A stretch of 64,000 nt of DNA from Pelomyxa schiedti (taxonomy: Eukaryota > Evosea > Pelobiontida > Pelomyxidae), in assembly GCA_020536535.1 (NCBI GenBank), contig JAHLWZ010000590.1, forward strand, positions 42,147 to 106,146. Direction: 5' to 3'. Positions 12,572-23,346 of the stretch are shown piece after piece; position 1 is the stretch's first letter; every line of letters begins with the position of its first letter. The notes under the pieces are model-generated. The model did not search any database and was not told the DNA's origin. It saw only the letters and a list, made by a program, of their open reading frames with translations. The position numbers and the translations under genes were made by a program.

Positions 12572-13652
12572 CTAGGTTATTTGTTGTTCTTGTTTTTGTA
12601 ATAAAACCGCTTTATTTTTCTGGTACTCTGTTTCCCACAACTTTAGTGCTTGCACCTGATAAGAAGCCAGTGAGACTTGGCTTCGTGCTGCTCGAAGGTG
12701 CGTGATGGAGTCCTCAACAGTGGCACAAACCCCACATTTTATCAGAACTGCACAGGCCACTGTGGCACTGCGCCCAATGCCATAACTGTGGTTTGTTGTT
12801 AGAGAGGAAGTATTTAGGGTGACTTTTCGCTTGCCAGCAGTGAATCAAAACTGGTTTGTTGGCCTTTCTCTCTGCCAGGACCCAGGATGTTGCTTTCTCA
12901 ATATTTTGAGGGGACAGCGGTTCCATCCCAGGTTGGTATATTCAAGTAATTTCCAAAACGGTGTATCTATTGGCCTAAGATCACTTTAATTCTGTGGTAC
13001 CTTACAGAAGGGAGTTCGCAAGTGAGGTCAAGAACGCTCTCAAAGGGGGGTCCTTGTGGGGATGTTAGGTTTGTCTCGGAAAAAGTACTTGCTTGCAGAA
13101 GCCCACGACGCGTCAAATTTAACGAATGCAGGGAAGCCGCCAAGGTATATACCATCGTGAATTTTACTTTAACAGTTAATATCTTAGCAAGAAATGCTAA
13201 TATTAAAAGAGTACCTAATAACAGGCAACCCCTTACGCGGCAAAATGATTCTTTTGAAGTGGATATACCACAACTGAGCCAAAATCCACGGACCAAAGAT
13301 AATCAACACAATCACAGGAATGGCACCAGTGTCTTCGCTCTTCCTGCAGGTTTTTTTTTGTAAAAAAAGATTCACCGTAAATATGAATAGCTCCTATTTG
13401 AAGGTAATCATCATGGCCATACATAGTGATCGTGTTACAATTAGTAGCCATTGACCATGCCACGATACCCAACGTGAAACCGACGTGGGCCAAAAACGCC
13501 CCCAACACGCACGCCCACCCGAAACTCCCATAATCGCGCAACGAGGCAGCGGGCGGGGAACATAGAGTGCGTAAAACGACTGCTGCCGAAGCGGCACAGG
13601 AAGCAACCGACAGCGACGACAGAAACACCACACGACGCACGCTGAACGACAT
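12572..13652 (-). CDS. Membrane-anchored dual-specificity protein phosphatase, with two apparent frame breaks
   Basis: The N-terminus (from ATG at 13650-13652) has at least two hydrophobic segments, one in the first exon and one reading VIVLIIFGPWILAQLW. The catalytic region has YLGGFPA, VLDLTCELP, YLNIPTWDG and the active-site loop HCCYGIGRS (CX5R). This order matches plant-type membrane phosphatases of the dual-specificity class. The active-site loop is completed by a 49-nt intron (12786-12834) with a GC-AG rather than GT-AG border. Two frame changes of one extra base occur at C runs on the coding strand (13045-13050 and 12910-12913). They may be homopolymer errors or signs of decay. The gene converges on the homeobox gene. 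Confidence 0.65.
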
Positions 13653-13990
13653 TCCGCGAAGCACAGGTGGTAGTTGTGATTGGAACCAACTTAAGGGTTT
13701 CTCAGAGATGGGATGCTTCCTGGCATAAACACGCGCACCAACAGGAATGCGGGAACAATATCAAGTGCCGAATGATTCGATTTCTGATCAATTTGCTCAC
13801 GACTTGGTGTCAGATCCATGTTCGTTTGTCAACAGCTTGTATTTCGGAACTTAAAAAAAAAAAAAAAAGAAAAAACAGTAGCCGAACGTGCCGTTACAGC
13901 TCAACACAGTGTTCTTTGTGCGTCTTTAATCGTTCATTTGCGTGTTTCAACTCACTGCTGCAGTACCAACAAACCCGCAGATCTCCGTAA
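13653..13990. other. Divergent promoter interval
   Basis: 338 bp between the phosphatase gene (minus) and the actin-related gene (plus). It contains an A-run near 13852-13868 and no recognised coding or RNA feature. Confidence 0.35.
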
Positions 13991-15785
13991 ATGCAGTGGT
14001 TATCCAGTTGGTGGGGCTCCGGATCTAATGCTCCTATTCCTACCGGCGATGACTTTCACGGCGAGGTTCCTGTTTCTTCGTACATTCCTACGACCTCGTA
14101 TGCTCTGGCAAGGAAGCCTCGTGTGTTGAGATTTTCACCGGACCAGTTTTTTAGACTCAACATACCGCCTTCTGGTTCTCCGAGTGTTAGGGCTGCTTAT
14201 GATGTATGTACTCCTACCTTTCGCTTTCGGTTTGACTCAAACTATACAAGTACCCTCTTGTATCAAATGTCGATATCGCAGACGAGCAGACTCTGAAAAT
14301 TTCGTTTGCTAAAGATGGAGTGCCTCCACTTGTTTTCAGATCCAAGAATGGAACCGAAGCACAAACTGTCGTTACTACATTGCGCAACAAATGTAACTTA
14401 ACGGCGGCATCACCGCGTTATGGCTTTGTGTCCTCCTACTGCCGTGCAAATGACAGCGCTCGCGCTCACAACATATCTCCCGATCTGCAGGAAAGTGCAC
14501 ATAACATTATATCCTCACATAGAACACCGAGTGGACCCCATTCTTCAACACTACCAACTGCTTATGTTCCTGGCACTATGCGTGAGGGGCCTCTTGCAGT
14601 AGTTATTGATACTGGTAGCCATATGTGTAAACTCGGTTATGCTGGTTATGAGGCACCTTTCGTCTGCGTTCCAACAGTTGTTGGTGCCCCCCGCACTTCA
14701 ACGGGCATGGGGCAACAAGAATTGATTGTAGGGGCTGAGGCAAAAGCCTTACACAGCAAGCTGGCTCTGAGAAACCCAGTCACTCGCGGAGTTATCCAAA
14801 ATTGGGAAGATATTGTCCACATTTGGACGCAGGGTTATCGAGTAAGCAACGCTTTTCCTCAAATTCTTTACTCACCCAATCAGATTTTAGGTGCTAAACC
14901 ACATGAGCACCCTGTCTTGTTGACCGAGTCTATAAACAATCCCCGACAATGCCGTGCCAACATGGCTTCTATCATGTTTGAATCCTTCAAAGTACCGTCT
15001 TTGTATTTTGTTGTTCAGCCAGTTCTTTCTCTGCTCGCACAAGGACTAAGCTTTGGTATGGCGGTTGATGTTGGAGATGGCGTTATACAGTGCGTTCCAG
15101 TCTCCAATGGCGCGCCAGTACCTCGTTGCAGCAGGGTACTGGATTTTGCCGGCCAAGATATTACAAACTACTTAATGTCTTTGTCAAATGATGAAATGGG
15201 GAGGTAATACTCGTCGTGCAGTGTCCTTCCACTTACCTGTCTTTTAGGTCTACATGTCCTGGTTTAACTGGTGATTTCCTGGGAGCAGAAAAGCTGAAAG
15301 AAGAAAATGCAAGAATACTACTTAATCCCACCTGGGGAACCTCAAGGGTAGTGACCAGTACTTCCACAACAACGACGTCTTCGTCAAGTGCTTTCACTCA
15401 GTGCATGGAGTTGTTATTTAACCCATCCTTACTGTTCGGAGCTAAGACCGCTAATGTGGGTTTGCACACCGCCGTCTGGGAGGCTATCAAAGCTTGCACT
15501 GACCCAGAGCTACAAACCCAAATGCTGGCCTCTATTGTACCAAGTGGTGGTACAACCAATGCCAGTGGATTTGATGAAAGACTTAGGCAAGAGCTTACTG
15601 TTCTAGCACCTCCCCAAATGAACGTGCAAGTACTCCAACCACACCCCAAACGTAACCGGGCCTATTCTGCGTGGATTGGTGGCTCCACTCTGTGCTCTCT
15701 GCCCATGTTTGACCAAATGCTCATCAGCAAAGCACAGTATGATGAATACGGAGCTTCTGTGCTCAACAACTGCTGGATGTCTTGA
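13991..15785 (+). CDS. Divergent actin-related protein with N-terminal extension
   Basis: The C-terminal 380 residues follow the actin fold: VVIDTGSHMCKLGYAGYEAP (phosphate loop 1), RGVIQNWEDIVHIW, HPVLLTESINNPRQCRANM, the hydrophobic-core segment AVDVGDGVIQCVPV, and a C-terminal AYSAWIGGSTLCSLPMF. The usual GG of phosphate loop 2 and the C-terminal KCF are not kept (it ends NNCWMS), so nucleotide handling may be altered. A Ser/Thr insert lies at about 15350-15400. The first 175 residues are additional: residues about 40-120 (YPLVSNVDIADEQTLKISF, PPLVFRSKNG) look like a PH-type fold, and a Ser/His-rich linker follows. It is not a clear member of the Arp1-Arp10 classes. The conventional actin gene lies at 52.3-53.5 kb. 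Confidence 0.7.
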
Positions 15786-15921
15786 CCCACTCCCTTTCCT
15801 TTTGTTTTTTTTTGGCTTTGCGCCTGGCACAACAACAAACAACACAACATGTAGATTTTTTCTTTGTCAAATTTCTATTGTTCCTCCAAAGGTGACTTGT
15901 TTCTCAGTCCGGGCCCCCAGA

Positions 15922-18631
15922 CTAGAAGCCCAGAGCCCTGCGCCGCGCCGCAGCGTCCTGGTACCCAAGGGACTCCGCCTTGCCATACAAACTAGCAGCT
16001 TCCTTGGGGTTCTTGGGCACCCCGGTGCCGGACTCGTAGCACAGTCCCAAGTGGTAGAGAGCCCGGCCGCTCGAGGGGTGTGCCAGCGTGGCCTTGCTCA
16101 GCAGGGCGTAGCACTGGCCGGGGTCCGCGACGGTGCCGACGCCGGTCTTGAAGCACAGCGCGACGTTGATCTCGCCGTCGGGGTTGCCGATCGCCTTGGA
16201 CTTGACGTAGAGCTGCAGGGCGCGCTTGCCGTCCTTGGGGATGGTGGCGGTCCCGCCCTCGTAGATGGCGCCGAGGGCGTTGGCGGCCGCGGCGCTGCCG
16301 GCCGCGCAGGCGCGCTCGTACCACTCCACGGCGGACTCGACGCTGGCGGGCCGCGAGTACTTGCCATAGTGGCTCCACGTGGCCACCTCGTACAGCGCCT
16401 CGCAGTCCCCCGACTCGGCCGCCTTGGCGACGAGCCTGACGCCGCGCTCCGTGTCCTGCGGCGTCGCCGGCGTCTTGGCCAGGAGCTCCGCGCCGAGGAT
16501 GTAGCCGGCGCCGGTGTGGCCCAGCGCCACCGCCTTCTCGAAGGCTGCCGTGGCCGCCGCGGCGTCCTGCGCCACTCCGACGCCGTCGCGGAGCGACACG
16601 CCCCAGAGCGAGAGTGCGCCGAGGAATCCGGTCTGCATCGACTTGCGGTACAGGGATGCCGACTTGCCTTTGTTCACAGGGGTCCCCCAGCCGAACTCGT
16701 GCTGCCTGGCCAGTAGGTACATGGCTCCGCCGTGGTTTTGGCGCGCGAGGTGGTGGAAGGCCCGGAACGAAACGGCGTAGTCCTCGAGCACGTAGAACGC
16801 CCACATGCCGATAAAGAAGGAGACGGCCGAGTTGGTGAAGCCAGGAAACTGTGCCTGCAGGTCATTGTAAAGTTCAGTGCCGTCGTCAATTGCTTCAGAA
16901 TTCTGGAACTGGTGGATGTTGATGCTGTTTTTCAGAGCCGTCTCTCGCAGCGGGCAAACCCCAATCATGCACTCAGGTGGAGGGGCAGGAAGTGCTGCCG
17001 TTCCATATGTTAAGACCAAGGCCCTGTACACAATAATAGCTGGGAAGTAGAATGTGCCCATCTTGCGTGCTGCGTGCATTGCTTTCTTAAGTGTGCGTAC
17101 ACAATCTTTCAGGTTGCCACACTCCCATTGTTGCAGTGATTCCGTTACCCACTGCTTGGCATTGCGCTTTTTCTTCTTTGGTTTGGTAGGTTCGCCTCCT
17201 GAAGACAGTAGAGGAGAAGGCGAGGGTTGAGTTGTTGGGTTTGGGGGTTGGACAGGGTTTGGAGTAGGTGTGACTGGTTCTGGTTTCGTCACTAATGTAA
17301 TGAGAGGTGACTGGAACATTGCAGCAGCTTGTACGGCAGCCATTGCTGCTTTTTCGTGCCGGTGTTTGTGGCGTCTGGGCTGGGAGACATCTGGAGATGA
17401 AACGGTAGTTTCTGATGAACTGGTTGTTGATTCTGAAGATGATACTTGGGGAGTTGTAGCAATCACAGGGTTTGGTGTTACCACAGGATTTGGTGTTACT
17501 ACAGGGTTTGGCGTTACTGTTGGTTGTGCAACCGGGGGACTGGCAAGTGTCACATCTAAAATAAGGTGACAAGATAGACTGACAAAAAAAAAGAGAAACT
17601 TGATGTCTTGACCAGATCTCCTAGAAGCAATGGGGAGTTTTGCATTGCTAAGTCAACTACAATCAGAGATGGGGTGTCCACAACTGATGTTACCATTAAT
17701 TCTGTTTCCGGTTCTAAAAGAACCTCTGTTTAATGTGAGTGCTGCACTGTTTTCCAGTGAATGGAAACAACCTTTCTCTGCGGGAATACAAGAAAAAGGT
17801 GACACGTCATAGCCCCAGCAATCACCTCGAATTATGAAAAGAGTTCCTTGACATTGTCCAGTTTTCTTATCTTTTATAAAGCCTTTGGTGACTTCCATGT
17901 CAACAGAAGTGGAGCTCATCGTGTGCCATACAACCTTATTGCCTGTTTGAAAGGGTTGGGGAAAATTTTAAACCCCAAGAAGGCTTTGGCATTTACCAGG
18001 AAAATAATGTGCACTGTCAGTGTTGACTCGTGATGTTATCCCCCTAAAGAGTGCTGCGCCTGGGGGGTAAAACTTCGGCAGTGACCTCAACGCCTGAAGG
18101 AGAAGGAAAATGTATCCCCTCCAACGTCTCAGTTGAAGCATATTGCGTTGGAACAGAGCTCTGTTTAAAATACAGTAGGGGTTGTTATCCCCAAGGTCAC
18201 CAAAGTCAAAAGTGTACAAGGCAATTGCAGCAGCTAGGAAACCCAAAGTCAGCCAAAAGAACTATAACTTGTGCCACATTCCCTAAATAGAAAAACATAC
18301 CATGTTCGAGAGATATAGGAGGGCATTTTCCCGCCACGGATTTTGCCACTTCCATGCACACTTCTGTCACCTATTGGAGGAAAGAAAACCCATAAGTAGT
18401 CTATCATATAAAAAAACAAACAAACAAACACGCAGGGAAGTGGTGTCTAAAGCCTACATTTTCCACATTGGCTATCTTTGTGTCATTGCACGCCTCCCTC
18501 AAAGTAGCAGGGGGCACAAAATCCGCGGGGTAAAGCCTCACCAAGTCCCCAAGTGATTTTATCGCCGCATCAGCATCCAACATGGAAGTCTTGCGTGAAA
18601 AACCCGGCGTGCCCGTTGTCGTTGCCGTCAT
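15922..18631 (-). CDS. Mono-ADP-ribosyltransferase fused to Sel1-like repeats
   Basis: The N-terminal half has the pattern of the arginine-type ADP-ribosyltransferase family: IALYTFDFGDLGDNNPYC, ILNRALFQ, LFRGI with SAHYFPGK, SSTSVDMEVTKGFI, and a catalytic E-x-E in PAEKEVLLEP. The R-S-ExE triad that binds NAD and transfers ADP-ribose is therefore complete. Several introns of about 45-65 nt interrupt it; a 46-nt intron (donor in phase 1 near 17603) leads without a stop into the next part. That part has a Val/Thr/Pro/Asn-rich linker with a TPNPV repeat, a His/Arg patch, and about seven Sel1-like helical repeats (AxxLGxxYExGxG type), which bind proteins. The last exon, 15922-17550, is GC-rich. 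The start at 18629-18631 reads MTATTTGTPGF. Targets are unknown. Confidence 0.75.
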
Positions 18632-18851
18632 TCCTTTTATTGATTGTACAAAGCCACTCTGGTTGGTTTGTTTTTGTCTGATTCCAGGAAGAATGGGTTG
18701 AAAAATAAAACTAACAACAGCCAAAGAGCTGTTCGTTTTTCGTTGTGGTTTCCTTTCCATAAAAACATTCGTAAGAATCGTTTATTATGGCAAGAGAAAC
18801 CATCTTTTGATGCGCCGGCTGAGTCTTTCGCTTATGATTACTGCTGCGTGT

Positions 18852-19923
18852 TTAATTTCTGCATGTATTGTAGCTCCCACAGTGTTGACACTTGAGGCCA
18901 AGTACATGAAAAGGGCATGAGCTGACAGTGTGACACTGTTTACACAGGATTGATATTGTGAGGTTCCGGTATTCTTCTGGCATGGGTGTTTCCGCAATCT
19001 CCTGATCAAGGGCTTCGGTTGCATCTCGTGTATCAACGCATTCACGGCCACACGTTGGGCAGCAGGAGAGTCCTTTTTTCAGCATTTTCTTTAAGCATGC
19101 ACAATGAAGACTTTTTTCTTAAGTTAGTAGGCAGTTTCAGGTGTTTTCGTTTTATTACCTGTGTCCGCATGCCAATGTACTGCATGGACTCGTAGATGTA
19201 AACATTAACTCGAAGCATATAGGGCAAGCACTATGTAATAAATTTTCAGTGCACTTATGTTCACCCCTTGGTAGACATGTATTGCACTTGCTGCAGTGCT
19301 GGTAATCCGTTGGAGACAAACCCTTTCCTGCCACTCTACATAAGCCACATGCGGTGCAGTGCCAAATCTTCTTTTCGGGGGTGTCATCATAAAATATACA
19401 CACAGGGCACCAGTAACACGCAAAATCATTGGAACAAGATTGACATGTGCGAGTTGGAGGCTGTTCCTAACAGATATATGTTGTGAATAACGGACAAAGC
19501 CAATCGGTTTTTGGCGCGAGTATCTTACCGTTCTGCATAACAAACATCTAACACGCTTTACTGCACGTCTGTCCATTTCCTCCACACCGCACGATCTACC
19601 TTAATAGAGGAATTAAATGGTTATGGAAAAGAAAAGGGTAACGTCATAAAAGCACCATTTTTGTAATACCTGCTCTGGTCATCATAGTTCCATCTGCGAC
19701 TCCTTCGTTATGGCAAAACCTTTAACAAACGTAACCGCGCGGAACCGCTACACAAAAAGGTACAAAACCCTTATGAGAGAAAACCTCGCCAACAACAAAG
19801 AAAAAGGGGGGGGGAACCAAAAAAAAAAAAAAACCTGCAAGAGACCCAATTTCCACAACACGGCGCCAACAATTCGCAATTTCTTCGGTAGTGTCGACAT
19901 CCCCTTGGCTCCGCGGCACTCAT
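18852..19923 (-). CDS. RCHY1: RING and CHY zinc-finger E3 ubiquitin ligase (RCHY1/PIRH2 type)
   Basis: The protein starts MSAAEPRGCRHYRRNCELLA, the opening of a CHY zinc finger, and continues across a first intron of about 112 nt to FCHNEG. It then shows CTCHY-type cysteine and histidine pairs (CPVCIFYDD, WHCTACGLCRVA, HCSKCNTCLP), a RING finger (CPICFELMF, then LACGHR, and CPTCGRECVD) and the C-terminal zinc ribbon (LCKQCHTVSSCPFHVLGLKC). The order CHY, CTCHY, RING, ribbon is that of RCHY1, which ubiquitinates proteins such as p53 in animals. The start at 19921-19923 lies outside any long uninterrupted frame because the first exon is short. Confidence 0.85.
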
Positions 19924-20312
19924 CGCTCACCACGGATTATGAGTTGATTATCTGATCCTCAGGACCCGATCACGCCGGCGAGACAGGTCTCTGATCATCC
20001 CCCGAGTTCCGAACTACTGATTTCATTTCCCTTAGCGCCCAAAGAACCTTGTGATATCTACAGCTGGAGCTCCGAACCTCGCCGGAAGGTGAGGATCTTC
20101 CGGACTGGTACGAAGGGAGTTCTTGCTTATTTCGTCCACGAGACCCATACCAGGAAGGCACAACCACACTCCGACAGTCAAAATCAGGTGATTATGCTTC
20201 GCCGATTGAACATATCTCGCTGTGCTGTGAGTTTGAAACATTCGCGAAACCAGCCTTTATAAGCTCCTCGAAAACCTGCAAACCAACCAAACAAACTTTG
20301 CAATAAACAGCT
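19924..20312. other. Divergent promoter interval
   Basis: 389 bp between RCHY1 (minus) and the cyclase (plus). Short open frames are present on both strands (for example minus 20241-20032) but none resembles a known protein or has supporting splice structure. A small unannotated gene cannot be excluded. Confidence 0.3.
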
Positions 20313-23275
20313 ATGAAAGCACTACTAGGGTCACACAACAAGATATCCGACTCGAGCGTCAGCCTCGGCATGAGCCCGAGTGCGAGCAGTATACACTTGG
20401 TAGGAATTGGGACGCCAATTGACTATGCTCGTGTAATGAATAAAAGGTTGGTTCCGTAGTCTTCGTTGGGTCAGTTTGTTCTAATTTAGCGCCAGTAAAA
20501 CTGCAGGAGTATGCTCCTTGATGGTTGTCGTGCCAGTAGTCGCAGTAAGTGTAGTGACATTAATTGTATTAAGTACTTTGGCTCCTATGACGGCATTATG
20601 GGTCAAATCCCTTGATTCGCTGTCTGGAACATGTACCACAAGCATTTACAAGGTTTCTGTGGAATTTTTTCTTCCGGTGGTAGTAGAACTAATCGCAGCG
20701 ACAGGAGATTGACGTGTACAGAACGCTTCTTGTTGAGAAGAGTGTAACAGCATTGGCCAACAAGATGAACGTACCTCCAATCGTAGCCGCATCGGCCAAG
20801 ATTGCCATACCAGAGTCTGTATATCTGAATCCGCTCCCTCTAGGAGTTGATCCGACTGGTTCAATGATGATTATCAGAGGCTTGGCCAGCCAATACCCCA
20901 CTATAAACAACATGGTGTGCTTTCGCCGAAAACCTTTAAATTGTCAAGTTAGCTAACTTCTTTGAAGTGCGCAGGTTGGGTCAACGCACAAGGGGCTCAC
21001 CTGTACACTGACAGTCAGACTTATTGGGGCTGGTATGATAGCAATATTAACGCCACCCCAACGTTCTGCTACATTGATGACGGAATCCCCACCTTTTGCA
21101 GACGCAAACCAAACGCCCTCACAAATTACAATCTCACCATCAGAGCTTGGTGGTGAGTACACCTTAGTTTCTAACAATTCCTAACACCCACAAGGCAAAT
21201 GGGGCTCACAGCGTGGGAGGGAGCCTGGACTTCTGTCTATTCATCGTCAAACCCCCTCGATGGAAGAGTGATTGCATACACTCTGAGGGCGAGCGCCACG
21301 CAAATTGCAGTAATTCAGGTGGCCTACAGCATCAAATTCCTGGAGACATTTTTTACCTCTCTCAACTTGACTGAGCATGGAGTGGCTTTCTTGGTCGAAA
21401 CAGGGACTTTGAAGTTAATTGCAGGATCTGTTGGTGTGCAGATTTTGACACCCACTAATGGAGATATCTATGCCCCGAATTCGCCCGACCTTTTTGTTGC
21501 TGCAGCTACTCAACAGGTTCGGTTCTCAAACTTTGTGTTTAAAACGTGTACCTAAACTTCGGATAAAAAACAAAAACTCAGTGGGTTAATGACACTGGTG
21601 GAACGCCTGCTGAAAGGCATATGGAAGTAGTGTTGAATGGGACTCACTCTTTTATCGATGTCGCTCCAATTCGGGCAAATGGGGGGCTTGTTCTGTGGCT
21701 ATTTTTGATCACACCTGAAGAGGTTTCTTACTTGCATACAGTCCATACGAAGTGACAAAAAACCAGGATTTCTTGCAAGATATTGACGACGAGCAAGACA
21801 AGGCTGTTGATCACGCTTACTTCCTTCTGTGGGTGCTGTTAGGTGTAGAATTGGCTATAGGAGTTGCTGCAGTTGGCATCAGTGTCTCACTATCTCTATT
21901 CTTGGCTCGATCCCTCTCCGCTGTTTCACAGAAGCTCCAAAAAGTTTCTCGAGGGCAGTTATCCAGGTTTGCGCCCCTGTTCCTTTTTTTTTATTTTACT
22001 AATAACTTAAAAAGAAGGGAAAGCAGCACTGAGCTACGAAGAAGCATGTTGAGGGAAATTGACACGGTCTGTACTTTCACGACTTTCATATTTCCTGATT
22101 TCTTGTTTCCAGTTAAACTCTGAAGTTACTATCATGCAATCGGCTCTTGATTCATTCAGCCAGTATGTTCCTACCCAAGTTGTGAGGTACCTGTGCAAGA
22201 ATCGAATGAAACCAGTTGTTGGAGTGACTCAGATGCACTGCACTGTGATGTTTCTTGACGTTGTTGACTTTGTATGTAAACGGGAAAGTGACCGGAATTA
22301 CTCATCTTCAAAAAGACTCAGAAAATGGAACAATACGGTGCACAAGTGATTATTCAAGTTCTTTCCACTATGTTTGAATCCTTTTCCTCGATTGTAACGA
22401 AGAATCGTGGCTGTATTGATAAGGTAAAATGCATTTAAACTCCGGACTTCCTTTTGGGATCTAACTTATGCCTTTCCTATTTAGTACATTGGAGATGCCA
22501 TCATGGTACCTAACCTCAAAAAATCCTTCCTAAAATTTACCCCGATTCAGGCACTGTGGGGATGTCCAATGGTCGATCCTACATCTGAACTGAACGCATG
22601 CAGAGCAGTCGCTGAGATTATGGCTGATGTGGATAGACTGAATTGTGTTTTCAAATCCAAGTCTTTACCCGAAATGCATATCAGAATCGGGGTATGTATC
22701 TGTCTTCCTTTTTTGAGTGCTCATACAGTTTCAGTTACACTCCGGTGAGGTCAATGCTGGAAATGTTGGGTCCAGTCAAAGACTCAACTTCACCGTTCTA
22801 GGCAACACTGTAAATTTAGCAAGCCGATTGGAACCTTTGAACAAGGAGTTGGCAACATCCGTTCTTGTTTCTGACACCATCAGAAACACATGCTCGGTAG
22901 ATGGAAACACCATGTTCTCGTACCGTGCCCTGGGTCACATCCAAGTAATAGGCCCCTTCTCTGTCAAACCGCAACTGAACACTTTCATAGGTGAGGGGCT
23001 TCAAAGAGCCTATCCTCGTTCACGAATTTCTTGGTTTCACATCAAAGTACCTCCCTCCTCTTTATCATTCATTGGCCTTCGTAACACCACGTACTAGATT
23101 GCCCCCTGCAACACAACAAATGTTGCACAGCTTCTCCATCGTCGATAAGATTCTGTGCAAGAAAGTTACAGAAGCTACACCTGCCACTGATGCTCTGGAA
23201 ACCTATCTGGAAGAAAACCCTGACGACTTCACAGCCATCCAAGCACGAAAATTCATTGTTCATAGAGAGAACTAG
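20313..23275 (+). CDS. Membrane class III nucleotidyl (adenylate/guanylate) cyclase with extracellular sensor
   Basis: Exon 1 (MKALLGSHNK start at 20313) is joined by a GT-AG intron to a first transmembrane helix (VVVPVVAVSVVTLIVL). A long extracellular region of about 330 residues follows, then a second membrane helix (about 21800-21910), a HAMP-like linker (LARSLSAVSQKLQKVSRGQL) and the catalytic domain. Catalytic signatures are MFLDVVDF (first metal aspartate), DKYIGDAIMALWG (second metal aspartate), IGLHSGEVNAGNVGSS and NFTVLGNTVNLASRLE. The product makes a cyclic nucleotide from ATP or GTP. The topology resembles bacterial Cache-HAMP-cyclase receptors and amoebal cyclases. The C-terminus has a short acidic tail ending at 23275. 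Substrate choice cannot be read safely. Confidence 0.85.
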
Positions 23276-23346
23276 TTTAATGTTTTTCTAAACTAAAAAA
23301 AATAACTTTTACTTTGATTTGTAGTGTCACAATCGCTTTGGGTATT

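Noticed and set aside
15992-16804. Arg/Gly/Ala-rich frames overlapping the Sel1 exon on both strands
   Set aside because: They are shadows of the GC-rich Sel1 coding exon, whose repeat pattern identifies the true frame.
19710-19955. Plus-strand Lys/Asn-rich frame
   Set aside because: It overlaps the first exons and intron of RCHY1 on the other strand and has no family pattern.
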